DNA of 19,257 nt from Ignavibacteriales bacterium UBA1304. Its GTDB lineage: Bacteria > Bacteroidota > Ignavibacteria > Ignavibacteriales > Ignavibacteriaceae. Below the pieces are notes generated by a model. That model was not told where the DNA came from and did not search any database. It saw only the letters and a program-made list of their open reading frames with translations. The stretch is from the NCBI GenBank assembly GCA_002307295.1, contig DBTY01000005.1, forward strand, positions 1 to 19,257, read 5' to 3'. Shown here piece by piece: positions 1 to 7,026 of the stretch; the stretch's first letter is position 1; every line of letters starts with the position of its first letter. Both the position numbers and the translations under genes were made by a program.

Positions 1-2649
1 TTACACAAACTATTTTACACTCCCCGAGGCTTTCCCGACGGCTCTTTAGATGCTATTCAGGCAGCAATGTATACTTGGAATACCGCAACAAGTTTAAGTA
101 TTAGTAATGGTTATCCCGGTTTAAGTATAGGCGACGAAAATGATACATCTGTTGTTGGTGTAGACCAAACTGACAATATTTGTAGTATTAAGATGATAAC
201 TAATGACGAATGGGTAGCTAATGGCTTTAAACCAGGTGGAGCAGTCACAGTTCCTAGAGAACCAGACCCTGAAACCTATCTAGTGCACGAAGTCGATATT
301 TATGTGAATGCAAGTTCAGACTGGTCAATTGGAGGAAGCTTTCTTGATGTACAAGGTTGCTTTACTCATGAATTTGGTCATGTGCTTGGTCTTTTAGACC
401 TCTATGGTGACAATGGTGCCATGGACTCTCCAGAGCAGGGTGGAGTCCTCAAGACTAGATATTTAAGTCAAGATGATAAGAATGGATTAGATGCAGTAAT
501 TAACAAGCTTAATAATATAACCGGCATAGTAGAAGAGCTTGTTTTTACTTCAGATTATCAATCTAATGGACAGACATATAATAGCACAGATTTTTATCTA
601 AATAGCAACTACAACACATATTACAATTTTAATGATGGCGGAACTGGCGATCATCTTACAAGCATTACGTACAGCATGTCTATTAATTCTAAAAATGGCG
701 TAATTACCTGTAACCCATTTCCAAGTAATAATCATGGATTGACAATTGCATCATTGCCAACATTAACTAATGGGAACGGTTGGGTAAGGAATGATGCGGG
801 CAATATTACAGGCTCTCTAGAAATAACTGGCGTAACTCAAGCAGGGAAGTCATACTCCGGCAGCGTGCCTATTCAGATTATGAACGGCCCGCGGTTAACT
901 ACTAATGGCGCGTTAACTACAAATGAAGAATGGAATGAAGCAGTAACGCTAAAGGGCAATGTAACTGTACCCACGGGCGAAACTCTTACGCTTGATGCAG
1001 GATACTTAAACATCAATCTAAATGGCTATTATATCGCCTCTGCGGGCGGCACAATCAATTTAGGCAGCGGCGCTAACGTGGGTAATTGCGCTTACTTAAA
1101 AGGCGGCAACATTCTTTTAGGTTTATTCCCAACAATCCAATCTGCTGCAAATTATTATTCAGCCGGCGGCGGGGGCGGTTCTAATTTCTATACTATTGAA
1201 TTGCAGCCAAGAACGTACAATGAGTCGGTAACTTTTAGCGGCAAGTCAACTATGGCGCTTGACGGACTTGGAAGCGCTACGATTAATAGCTGTACAGTAA
1301 ATAACTCGGAATATATACATATACAAAACCTTACTATTTCTGGTAGTGCAATACAAATAAATGGGAGCAACAATACATATATCGATAATGTAAATGTTAC
1401 GTTTGGCGCAGGAATTGTGCTTGAATATAACGGAACAACAACAACATTCAGGGATTCATACGGAACTAACGGCGGAGCAGCAGAGGGATTTATTTCCTAT
1501 GGCGGCACAGGCGGTAGTATACGGAACAACCATATATCAGGTTGGGATATTGGCATATATCTTCAAAATAGCGCAAATTATTACGACATCTCAGGTAATT
1601 ATTTTTGCGGCAACGGCTCAGATATTTATGCCATATCACAGGCAAAAGCCTCTGCAAGTGACAATCAATATAGTAGAAGTCTTCCTGGAGCTGTATATGG
1701 TAGCGTAACTACCTCTGGCTCCAGTATAGTTTGTGGTCACACAAAAGCGGCTGGTAAGCAAATAGCAGACGGCAGCGCTACAACCGAATCTGTAACAGGC
1801 GGAGACGATTTGTTACAACAATATTTTAATCTTTTGCAGCAGATGAAAACTGATAAAGAAAACGGCGTTGTAAACACTGCTTCGTATGTAGAAACAGTAG
1901 GCACAATTATAGGCAAGTTAATGGTAAAATTTGTAACGACGTTTGATAAAGATTCTTTCAAAAAGAATATTGTCTTCTTATCGCAGTTATATAATACGAT
2001 CGGCGCAAAAACAGATTTTAACAACGCGCTTGCAATATTATCGGGCAATAAACTGTTTTCTAACTATTTGCCGTTTATCAAAAGATATGAAATAGGAACG
2101 GATATAGACAACAGAGACTATAAAAAAGCAGCTGACCTGACTAATACCATCATGGCGGATAAGAATACAGACACAGGTCTGCTTTGCGAAATGCTGTATG
2201 AAAAAGGACTGATCTACAAAAACTATCTTAATGATACAGTTACGTCAAAAGCAGCATTTACGGAGCTTGCAGTAAATCATTCTGATAATATACTTAGTAA
2301 GTTTGCTCTTGCGCAGTTAGGCCAAAGCGGCGGCGGTAGTCTTGGCAAACAGGCGGCTGCTATAGCCGGGACGGAAACTACTCAGAAAGCGATAACTGGT
2401 TTTGGCAACTACCCAAATCCATTTAACCCAACTACAAAGATATGCTACCCGGTAGAACAGGCAGGCGCTATAAAACTAAGCGTATATAACCTTCTTGGAC
2501 AAAGAGTAGCGGAATTAGTAAACTGCTATATGGAAAAAGGAAATTATACAGTAGACTTTGACGGATCAAAGCTTGCAAGCGGATTGTATATTTACACTCT
2601 TCAGGCAGGTAATAAATTTACATCAAGAAAAATGTTCTTATTGAAGTAA
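1..2649 (+). CDS. 5'-truncated secreted metzincin-like metalloprotease with beta-helix and T9SS sorting domain
   Basis: The frame is open from the window edge, so the natural start and signal peptide are missing. Bases 1-24 are IS end, and gene-derived codons begin at 25. Counting from the ATG at 67, residues 101-111 form the zinc motif HEFGHVLGLLD (HExxHxxGxxD, with Asp as third ligand), and M119 in GAMDSP fits the metzincin Met-turn. The upstream text (AIQAAMYTWNTA) is typical of the protease helix, so the ATG at 67 lies inside the fold. Residues about 374-538 look like a right-handed beta-helix with Asn/Gly-rich turns. Residues about 590-760 are helical and TPR-like. Residues 777-860, from GNYPNPFNPTT to the end, are a type A T9SS sorting domain, predicting export through the outer membrane and surface attachment. 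The substrate is unknown. The IS insertion probably inactivates the gene, unless the missing 5' part is simply on another contig. Confidence 0.85.
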   Translation, partial: LHKLFYTPRGFPDGSLDAIQAAMYTWNTATSLSISNGYPGLSIGDENDTSVVGVDQTDNICSIKMITNDEWVANGFKPGGAVTVPREPDPETYLVHEVDIYVNASSDWSIGGSFLDVQGCFTHEFGHVLGLLDLYGDNGAMDSPEQGGVLKTRYLSQDDKNGLDAVINKLNNITGIVEELVFTSDYQSNGQTYNSTDFYLNSNYNTYYNFNDGGTGDHLTSITYSMSINSKNGVITCNPFPSNNHGLTIASLPTLTNGNGWVRNDAGNITGSLEITGVTQAGKSYSGSVPIQIMNGPRLTTNGALTTNEEWNEAVTLKGNVTVPTGETLTLDAGYLNINLNGYYIASAGGTINLGSGANVGNCAYLKGGNILLGLFPTIQSAANYYSAGGGGGSNFYTIELQPRTYNESVTFSGKSTMALDGLGSATINSCTVNNSEYIHIQNLTISGSAIQINGSNNTYIDNVNVTFGAGIVLEYNGTTTTFRDSYGTNGGAAEGFISYGGTGGSIRNNHISGWDIGIYLQNSANYYDISGNYFCGNGSDIYAISQAKASASDNQYSRSLPGAVYGSVTTSGSSIVCGHTKAAGKQIADGSATTESVTGGDDLLQQYFNLLQQMKTDKENGVVNTASYVETVGTIIGKLMVKFVTTFDKDSFKKNIVFLSQLYNTIGAKTDFNNALAILSGNKLFSNYLPFIKRYEIGTDIDNRDYKKAADLTNTIMADKNTDTGLLCEMLYEKGLIYKNYLNDTVTSKAAFTELAVNHSDNILSKFALAQLGQSGGGSLGKQAAAIAGTETTQKAITGFGNYPNPFNPTTKICYPVEQAGAIKLSVYNLLGQRVAELVNCYMEKGNYTVDFDGSKLASGLYIYTLQAGNKFTSRKMFLLK
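2..24. mobile_element. Insertion sequence terminal inverted repeat (left window edge)
   Basis: These 23 bases (beginning TACACAAACTATTTTAC, ending CTCCC) are the exact reverse complement of the last 23 bases of the window. The IS body would lie to the left, outside the window, and its outer end would be at base 24, so host DNA starts at 25 (cgaggcttt). The TGTGTA and TGTAAA elements recall IS256/Mutator-type ends, but that family call is from memory and uncertain. No transposase is visible. Confidence 0.75.
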
Positions 2650-2678
2650 GCTGATAATAAGCGATAACTGTTTATTTT

Positions 2679-2717
2679 AACCTGCAAGGGCTTTCTTATA
2701 GATACCTTGCAGGTTTT
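2679..2717 (+). terminator. Rho-independent terminator after the metalloprotease gene
   Basis: A perfect 11-bp stem pairs AACCTGCAAGG (2679-2689) with CCTTGCAGGTT (2705-2715), with a 15-nt loop and a T-rich tail (TTTTATTTT). It begins 30 bases after the stop codon, so it ends the plus-strand transcript. Confidence 0.85.
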
Positions 2718-2729
2718 ATTTTGCAGCGC

Positions 2730-2846
2730 GGTCTCTCAATCAACGGGTTTTGGTTTCTTAAAAAACAAGGAGCTATGTAAAACAGCCGTTCTGTTTTGCC
2801 CTCCTTTTGGCTTGACTTTCAGGGGCATTTTAACAATTTTGAGACC
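2730..2846 (+). promoter_or_regulatory. Possible structured leader with three nested inverted repeats
   Basis: Three complementary pairs are nested: GGTCTC (2730-2735) with GAGACC (2841-2846), AAGGAG (2767-2772) with CTCCTT (2801-2806), and AAAACAG (2779-2785) with CTGTTTT (2791-2797), around a CCGTT loop. The inner two form a compact hairpin followed by TTTT, so this could also be a terminator or attenuator. It lies just upstream of the PorV-like gene. No known riboswitch class is recognised. Confidence 0.3.
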
Positions 2847-2882
2847 ACATTTTTTATTGAATGCATTTAAACCGGATAAGTT

Positions 2883-3917
2883 ATGATTAAAAAGCTGTAT
2901 ACTTTATTACTACCCGTTTTATTGTTTAGCGGAGCCTGCTTCTCGCAGACGGTTATTGGCAAATACGCCGGCGAGTTTATGGCTATTGGCGTAGGCGGGC
3001 GACCCCTTGGAATGGGAGGCGCGTACGTGGCTCTTGCTAACGACGCTACTGCGGGGTATTATAATCCAGCCGGTTTAGTCCGTCTTAACTATCCTCAAAT
3101 TTCGTTAATGCACGACGAGCGTTACGGTAACCTTGTGAATTACGACTATGCTTCAGTAGCCGTCCCTTACGGCAAGGATATGAGTTTTGGCATCAGCGTT
3201 ATGCGTCTTGGCGTAGATGGAATACCAGACACGCGTCAGGCTCTTTATGACGCTAACGGAGACGGAAAGCTTGATATTAATACGGATAAATTAGATTACT
3301 CTCAAATTACCGAATTTAGCGATCAGGACTGGGCTTTTTATCTTACCGCGGCAAAACAGTACACAGATAAATTAAGCATCGGCGCTAACATAAAAATTAT
3401 AAGCCGCAAAATTGCGGAGTATAACGCTACCGGGATTGGATTTGATATTGGAGCACAGTACGTCCCTTATGAAAACCTTATGCTTGGCGCAAATATTCAG
3501 GATATTACAACTACAATTGTAGCATGGAACACAGGCCGAAACGAACTTATTACCCCGACTCTTAAAGTTGGCGCGGCATATCAGTTTAACTTTCTTGGAG
3601 GCAGATTTACTCCCGCTATGGATTTTGATATCCGTTTTGAAAACAGACAGTATGCATCGCAGTTTAATATAGGCCCGGTAAGTTTTGATCCGCACTTTGG
3701 TCTTGAGTATAGTTACAGAAATCTTTTTGCAGTGCGCGCAGGTTATAACGACGTAAAACAGTTTACTCTTGGCGTAGGCGTTAAACTGCCTAAGCTGAAT
3801 ATAGATTATTCATTCGCGCGGTTTAACGTGTCGGAATCGGACAGACTGCCGGATACGCACAGAATATCGTTAATACTTACGCTTGAACAGCCGAAGTTTT
3901 TGCGCAAGAGCATATAA
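2883..3917 (+). CDS. PorV/PorQ-family outer-membrane beta-barrel protein
   Basis: This is a 344-residue protein with an N-terminal signal peptide (basic MIKK, hydrophobic core, probable cleavage after FSQ near residue 22). The motif GGRPLGMGGAYVALANDATAGYYNPAG is split here as GGRPLGMGGAYVA (38-50) and NPAGL (61-65), the usual start of the PorV/PorQ (UPF0164-like) family. The rest alternates hydrophobic and polar residues, as in a FadL-like barrel. In characterised members PorV shuttles T9SS cargo at the outer membrane. The sorting-domain protein upstream makes a T9SS role plausible, but several paralogs per genome are common and most are not PorV itself. Residues 123-131 (DANGDGKLD) resemble an EF-hand calcium loop, unusual for this family as I know it. 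The ATG has only a weak ribosome site. The DUF2905 gene follows after 19 bases. Confidence 0.8.
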   Translation: MIKKLYTLLLPVLLFSGACFSQTVIGKYAGEFMAIGVGGRPLGMGGAYVALANDATAGYYNPAGLVRLNYPQISLMHDERYGNLVNYDYASVAVPYGKDMSFGISVMRLGVDGIPDTRQALYDANGDGKLDINTDKLDYSQITEFSDQDWAFYLTAAKQYTDKLSIGANIKIISRKIAEYNATGIGFDIGAQYVPYENLMLGANIQDITTTIVAWNTGRNELITPTLKVGAAYQFNFLGGRFTPAMDFDIRFENRQYASQFNIGPVSFDPHFGLEYSYRNLFAVRAGYNDVKQFTLGVGVKLPKLNIDYSFARFNVSESDRLPDTHRISLILTLEQPKFLRKSI

Positions 3918-3936
3918 AATTTAAACGCAGTTATGT

Positions 3937-4161
3937 ATGACTGATAACTTTCAACATCTTGGCGGCGTTTTAATAATTACCGGGATTGTGTTAGCGGCTG
4001 CGGGGGCTGTGTTAAGGTTTTGGGATAAGATTCCGCTTGTTGGAAAACTGCCTGGGGATATACTCATAAAAAAAGAAAATTTTACTTTTTACTTCCCCAT
4101 TGTTACATGCCTTTTATTAAGCGCAATAATCAGTTTGATTTTATATCTGTTTAAAAAATAG
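3937..4161 (+). CDS. DUF2905 family small membrane protein
   Basis: This is a 74-residue protein with two predicted membrane helices (about 9-28 and 50-71) joined by a short loop carrying KIPLVGKLPGDI (31-42), the hallmark of the DUF2905 family, followed by FYFPI. Length and layout match the family, whose function is unknown. It begins 19 bases after the PorV-like gene on the same strand and is followed at once by a terminator, so the two are probably co-transcribed. An ATG four bases upstream (3933) is out of frame. Confidence 0.85.
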   Translation: MTDNFQHLGGVLIITGIVLAAAGAVLRFWDKIPLVGKLPGDILIKKENFTFYFPIVTCLLLSAIISLILYLFKK

Positions 4162-4166
4162 ATATA

Positions 4167-4193
4167 AAAAAAGCGGAGAGTATCCGCTTTTTT
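4167..4193. terminator. Bidirectional terminator between convergent genes
   Basis: AAAAAAGCGGA (4167-4177) pairs with TCCGCTTTTTT (4183-4193) across a 5-nt loop. The A-run on one side and T-run on the other let it end transcription on both strands. It lies between the DUF2905 gene and the convergent thioredoxin-like gene. Confidence 0.85.
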
Positions 4194-4215
4194 ATGCTAA
4201 ATAAAATTTATTTTA

Positions 4216-4782
4216 TTACTTCTTTTTAGCAAGTAACGATTTTATTTTGTTTACAAAAACTGATTTTTCTACCAGCCCAATATGCGTATCTACAATATTC
4301 CCTTTCTGGTTTATTACAAAAGAAGTAGGGATGCTGTTTATGCCGCCAAATTTATCTATCACTTTTTCATCGCCATAAGCTATGGGATAATTAATTCCAT
4401 ATTCCTTTATAAAAGGGACGACCTTTGATTTTGTGGCTCTAGAGCCCTGGTCGCTATCAAGCGAGATTCCAATAATTACGACGTCGTTTTTAAATTCCTT
4501 TTGAATAGCAATCAGATCGGGAATTCCTTTTCTGCATGGGGGGCACCATGTAGCCCAGAAATCAACAATTACGATCTTGCCTTTGTAGTCCGATAATTTA
4601 ATGTTCTTACCGTCTGCCGAAGTAAGACTAAAATCGGGGGCTCTTTTTTCTGCGCCAATGGCGTAAGGCTGTTCCATCGCATTATCAGAAAGCGCTTTTG
4701 CGTCTTTATCGCTATTTTTTTCGCATCCAAAAACCGAAACCGAAACGCCAAGTAATGATAAGAATATGAATTTTTTTAACAT
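4216..4782 (-). CDS. TlpA/ResA-type thiol-disulfide oxidoreductase, probable lipoprotein
   Basis: This is a 188-residue protein. Residues 1-20 form a signal sequence ending VFGC, a plausible lipobox with lipidated Cys20, so it probably sits in the cell envelope. APDFSLTSADGKNIKLSDYKGK (split: APDFSL at 48-53, LSDYKGK at 63-69) is the AhpC/TSA-Redoxin start. W79-C80-P81-P82-C83 is the thioredoxin active site, and the cis-proline is P152 in SIPTSF. Such proteins reduce or exchange periplasmic disulfides, for example in cytochrome c maturation or redox defence; the partner cannot be told here. The ATG has a GGAGA ribosome site 7 bases upstream. It follows the 79-aa membrane protein gene by 30 bases and may share its transcript. 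Confidence 0.9.
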   Translation of the reverse strand: MLKKFIFLSLLGVSVSVFGCEKNSDKDAKALSDNAMEQPYAIGAEKRAPDFSLTSADGKNIKLSDYKGKIVIVDFWATWCPPCRKGIPDLIAIQKEFKNDVVIIGISLDSDQGSRATKSKVVPFIKEYGINYPIAYGDEKVIDKFGGINSIPTSFVINQKGNIVDTHIGLVEKSVFVNKIKSLLAKKK

Positions 4783-4813
4783 AATCTCTCCAGATTAATA
4801 AATAAAATTACTA

Positions 4814-5053
4814 TCAGTTATTATGGTTAGATGTAGAATCGGCCGATTGGGTTCCGTTAGCGTTATAATATGGGGGATATGGTCCCTGATCAGGTTCTTT
4901 ACGCGTATTGTTGATAATAAAAAATACAAGCAAAACGACAATTGTCAGGGAAGTCCAAAATAAATTTTGATATCTCGGGTCGATAAGATGTTTTTTAGGA
5001 GTTTCGCTTTTCCCAATTTTTCTGTCTTTTTGTTTCTTTTCGTTTAAACTCAT
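4814..5053 (-). CDS. Small single-span membrane protein of unknown function
   Basis: This is a 79-residue protein. A strongly basic N-terminal third (residues 5-30) is followed by one hydrophobic segment (about 31-48, LFWTSLTIVVLLVFFII) and a polar tail with GPYPPYYN and many Ser/Asn. Positive-inside reasoning puts the N-terminus in the cytoplasm. I do not recognise the family. It heads a likely two-gene unit with the TlpA-like gene, and the shared envelope location is the only functional hint. The ribosome site (AGAGAAAG) is modest. Confidence 0.6.
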   Translation of the reverse strand: MSLNEKKQKDRKIGKSETPKKHLIDPRYQNLFWTSLTIVVLLVFFIINNTRKEPDQGPYPPYYNANGTQSADSTSNHNN

Positions 5054-5220
5054 TGCTTTCTCTGCTATTTATGTTCGCCAAATATAAAAATATTTTCTGA
5101 TTAAAATAATACAAAAGTTATTCTTGGCGGAATAAATAAACAAGCGGTAAAACGCCGTAAAACAAAGCGGCTTTGGTTAAATGTATTTTATCTTAGCGTT
5201 GTAAAAAGTTATAATAATAA

Positions 5221-5279
5221 CATATTTTTTGTTAGTTTTGCATAGGGAAAGGGAAGAATAATTTAAAGTGGGAGAAAAC
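5221..5279 (+). promoter_or_regulatory. Leader/promoter of first membrane paralog (copied at 6968-7026)
   Basis: This stretch aligns without gaps to 6968-7026, with the core GGAAAGGGAAGAATAATTTA identical in both. TAGTTTTG (5233-5240) matches the TAnnTTTG -7 element described for Bacteroidota; no convincing -33 element was found. GGGAG (5270-5274) is the ribosome site for the ATG at 5280. Conservation after duplication suggests that promoter and leader matter. Confidence 0.45.
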
Positions 5280-6317
5280 ATGACTAAATCTAATCTGAAA
5301 TCTGCAATTGCCAGATACGCGTTACAATCGCTTAAACAAATATCAATATTATTTCAACACGTAGCAATTTCTTTTTTGGTATTCAGATTTTTCGTCGGGG
5401 AAGATTTGCTGTTGTTAAAAGGGGACTCGTCAAGTTTGGGGAATATGATAGATGGGACTGCCATGCGCCCATACGTTCTTCGTGTTCTAATTCCAGCAAC
5501 AATAAGGTTTATACGGGGCTTAGTTCCTGAAACCGCAAAGCTTAATATACAGGCGTTTTTTGAAAAACATAATTGGTTTGTTGCTTATTTAAGATCGGAT
5601 AGAGCGGTTGAAAACGCTTTAGCTCTTGTGTTAAGTTTTATCTTTTTCTTAGGCTTTTCGTTTGTCTTAAGGAGCCTGGCAAAACGTTTTTATTGCAAAG
5701 AACCTTTTGTGCAGTCTCTTGTCGTTTATGGCGGTATGCTGATAATTCCGCTATGCTCCTCCTATGGCCATCATATTTACGACCCGGGAACAATCTTTCT
5801 TTTCTCATTTGGCGTGTTATTAGTCGTTAAAGAGCGTTTGCTCCCAATGTTGATTTTCTTTCCAATATTAGCTTTGCATAAAGAAACGTCGGTTTTACTA
5901 ATCCTTGTATTTATTGTATATCAGTTCCGGCGTATGCGGCTGCCGAAAATAGCGGTAATCTCATCTGTCATGGGGGCGGTATGGGTTGTAATAAGAATTT
6001 TTGTTATACGAGCGTTTGCCGCTAATCCGGGTTCTGTTGTGGAGTTTCATCTTTTTGATCACAACCTTAAACTGTTTAGTAATCCTATTGAAGCTTGTTT
6101 TTTCTTAGTAGTTGTTATAGTTCTTGGAGCGCTAATTTCTTATGACTGGAAATCTAAAAATCAATTTCTTCGTCAGGGTTTTCTTGTAGTTTTTTGTCCT
6201 CTCTATTTTCTTGCCATATTTTTTGGCTTTATTGATGAGCTTAGAGCGTTTTACGAAGCGGCTCCATTTATTGCGTTATTAATTGCTCCCCCGATAGCAA
6301 AATTAGCGCGTTCATAA
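5280..6317 (+). CDS. Polytopic membrane protein, paralog A
   Basis: This is a 345-residue integral membrane protein with about eight to ten hydrophobic segments. A GTG 12 bases upstream is in frame, but I chose the ATG at 5280 because GTGGGAG serves as its ribosome site, the paralog at 7027 aligns from this Met, and both are then exactly 345 residues. Invariant motifs shared with the paralog include RPYVLR, IYDP.TIFLFSFG, KETSVLLILVF, FDHNLKLF.NP and EAAPF.ALLIAP. The layout of a YDP motif, a (H/N)KETS motif and a late (D)E.RA.YE..P motif recalls GT-C-like multispan glycosyltransferases or polymerases, but I cannot name a family. The short basic N-terminus is probably cytoplasmic. Confidence 0.7.
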   Translation: MTKSNLKSAIARYALQSLKQISILFQHVAISFLVFRFFVGEDLLLLKGDSSSLGNMIDGTAMRPYVLRVLIPATIRFIRGLVPETAKLNIQAFFEKHNWFVAYLRSDRAVENALALVLSFIFFLGFSFVLRSLAKRFYCKEPFVQSLVVYGGMLIIPLCSSYGHHIYDPGTIFLFSFGVLLVVKERLLPMLIFFPILALHKETSVLLILVFIVYQFRRMRLPKIAVISSVMGAVWVVIRIFVIRAFAANPGSVVEFHLFDHNLKLFSNPIEACFFLVVVIVLGALISYDWKSKNQFLRQGFLVVFCPLYFLAIFFGFIDELRAFYEAAPFIALLIAPPIAKLARS

Positions 6318-6364
6318 TTGTTTTTTATGTAATATGGGGTTGATATATAATTTTGGGATATTTA

Positions 6365-6886
6365 GTGAAAAAGATAACGATGATAATTATTCTCTTATGG
6401 ATTTGTAATCCAATTTTCCCGCAAGGCGCAGATTCCGTATATCAAAGAAATGATACCACATATAAATACTGGATGACGGGCGGAATAATGCTGCAAAGCA
6501 AAGACGCTTCGGTAAATGTAAGTTATAATTTTTCGATAAACGATTTTTTCTATAAAGTTGGTTATCGGGCGGTAGGCGGCGCCCCTCTGCAAAGATTTGG
6601 AAGTCTTGAACGCGAATTTAATACGTTTGATATTTCAATTGGAAGAAGAACAATAAGCGACTGGGTATTTGCCGCTTTTTTTATTGGGCCATGTTTTATT
6701 TATGGGGATAAATTAGTCGATCACGATATAAAAAATTTTAATACAATAGGGCTGCAAGTGGACGCTCAACTATTATTCAGACTGGCTAATGAAATTGGAA
6801 TTGGCTTGGGTTTATTTGGCAATCTTAACTTTGAAAGAGCATATGCTGGGATTGGCCTGAATGTCACTATTGGAAATGGGAAGTAA
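6365..6886 (+). CDS. Small secreted, probably outer-membrane beta-barrel-like protein
   Basis: This is a 173-residue protein. I prefer GTG at 6365 to the in-frame TTG at 6353 because it gives a standard signal peptide (MKKITMIIILLWICNPIFPQ, cleavage after Q20) with GGGA six bases upstream. The mature part has alternating polar and hydrophobic strands with many aromatic and glycine residues, and ends GLNVTIGNGK, consistent with a small barrel. No family is recognised. It sits between the two membrane paralogs on the same strand, 47 bases after the first, and may be co-transcribed with it. The gap to the second paralog carries that gene's own promoter-like copy. No equivalent follows paralog B. 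Confidence 0.6.
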   Translation: MKKITMIIILLWICNPIFPQGADSVYQRNDTTYKYWMTGGIMLQSKDASVNVSYNFSINDFFYKVGYRAVGGAPLQRFGSLEREFNTFDISIGRRTISDWVFAAFFIGPCFIYGDKLVDHDIKNFNTIGLQVDAQLLFRLANEIGIGLGLFGNLNFERAYAGIGLNVTIGNGK

Positions 6887-6967
6887 CCCAAAGCTAAATT
6901 CTTAAACTTTATTCCTTTCGAAAAAACACATGACTTTATCTAAGAGCCAGTAAAATTATTAAAATAT

Positions 6968-7026
6968 CTTATTTTTTATTAGTTTTACATATGGAAAGGG
7001 AAGAATAATTTAATGCGGGAACCAAC
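6968..7026 (+). promoter_or_regulatory. Leader/promoter of second membrane paralog (copy of 5221-5279)
   Basis: This matches the region before paralog A without gaps, with about a dozen substitutions by eye. The putative -7 element reads TAGTTTTA (6980-6987), one base off TAnnTTTG, so the two copies may differ in strength. GCGGGA serves as a weak ribosome site. Unlike copy A, the region has no usable in-frame upstream start. Confidence 0.4.

Noticed and set aside
1394..1708. 104-codon ORF overlapping the metalloprotease gene in another frame
   Set aside because: The overlapping frame has clear domain structure, and this one is repetitive low-information sequence.
5268..5279. GTG at 5268 as start of membrane paralog A (349 residues)
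   Set aside because: The GTGGGAG there is the ribosome site for the ATG at 5280, and paralog B aligns from that Met with equal length.
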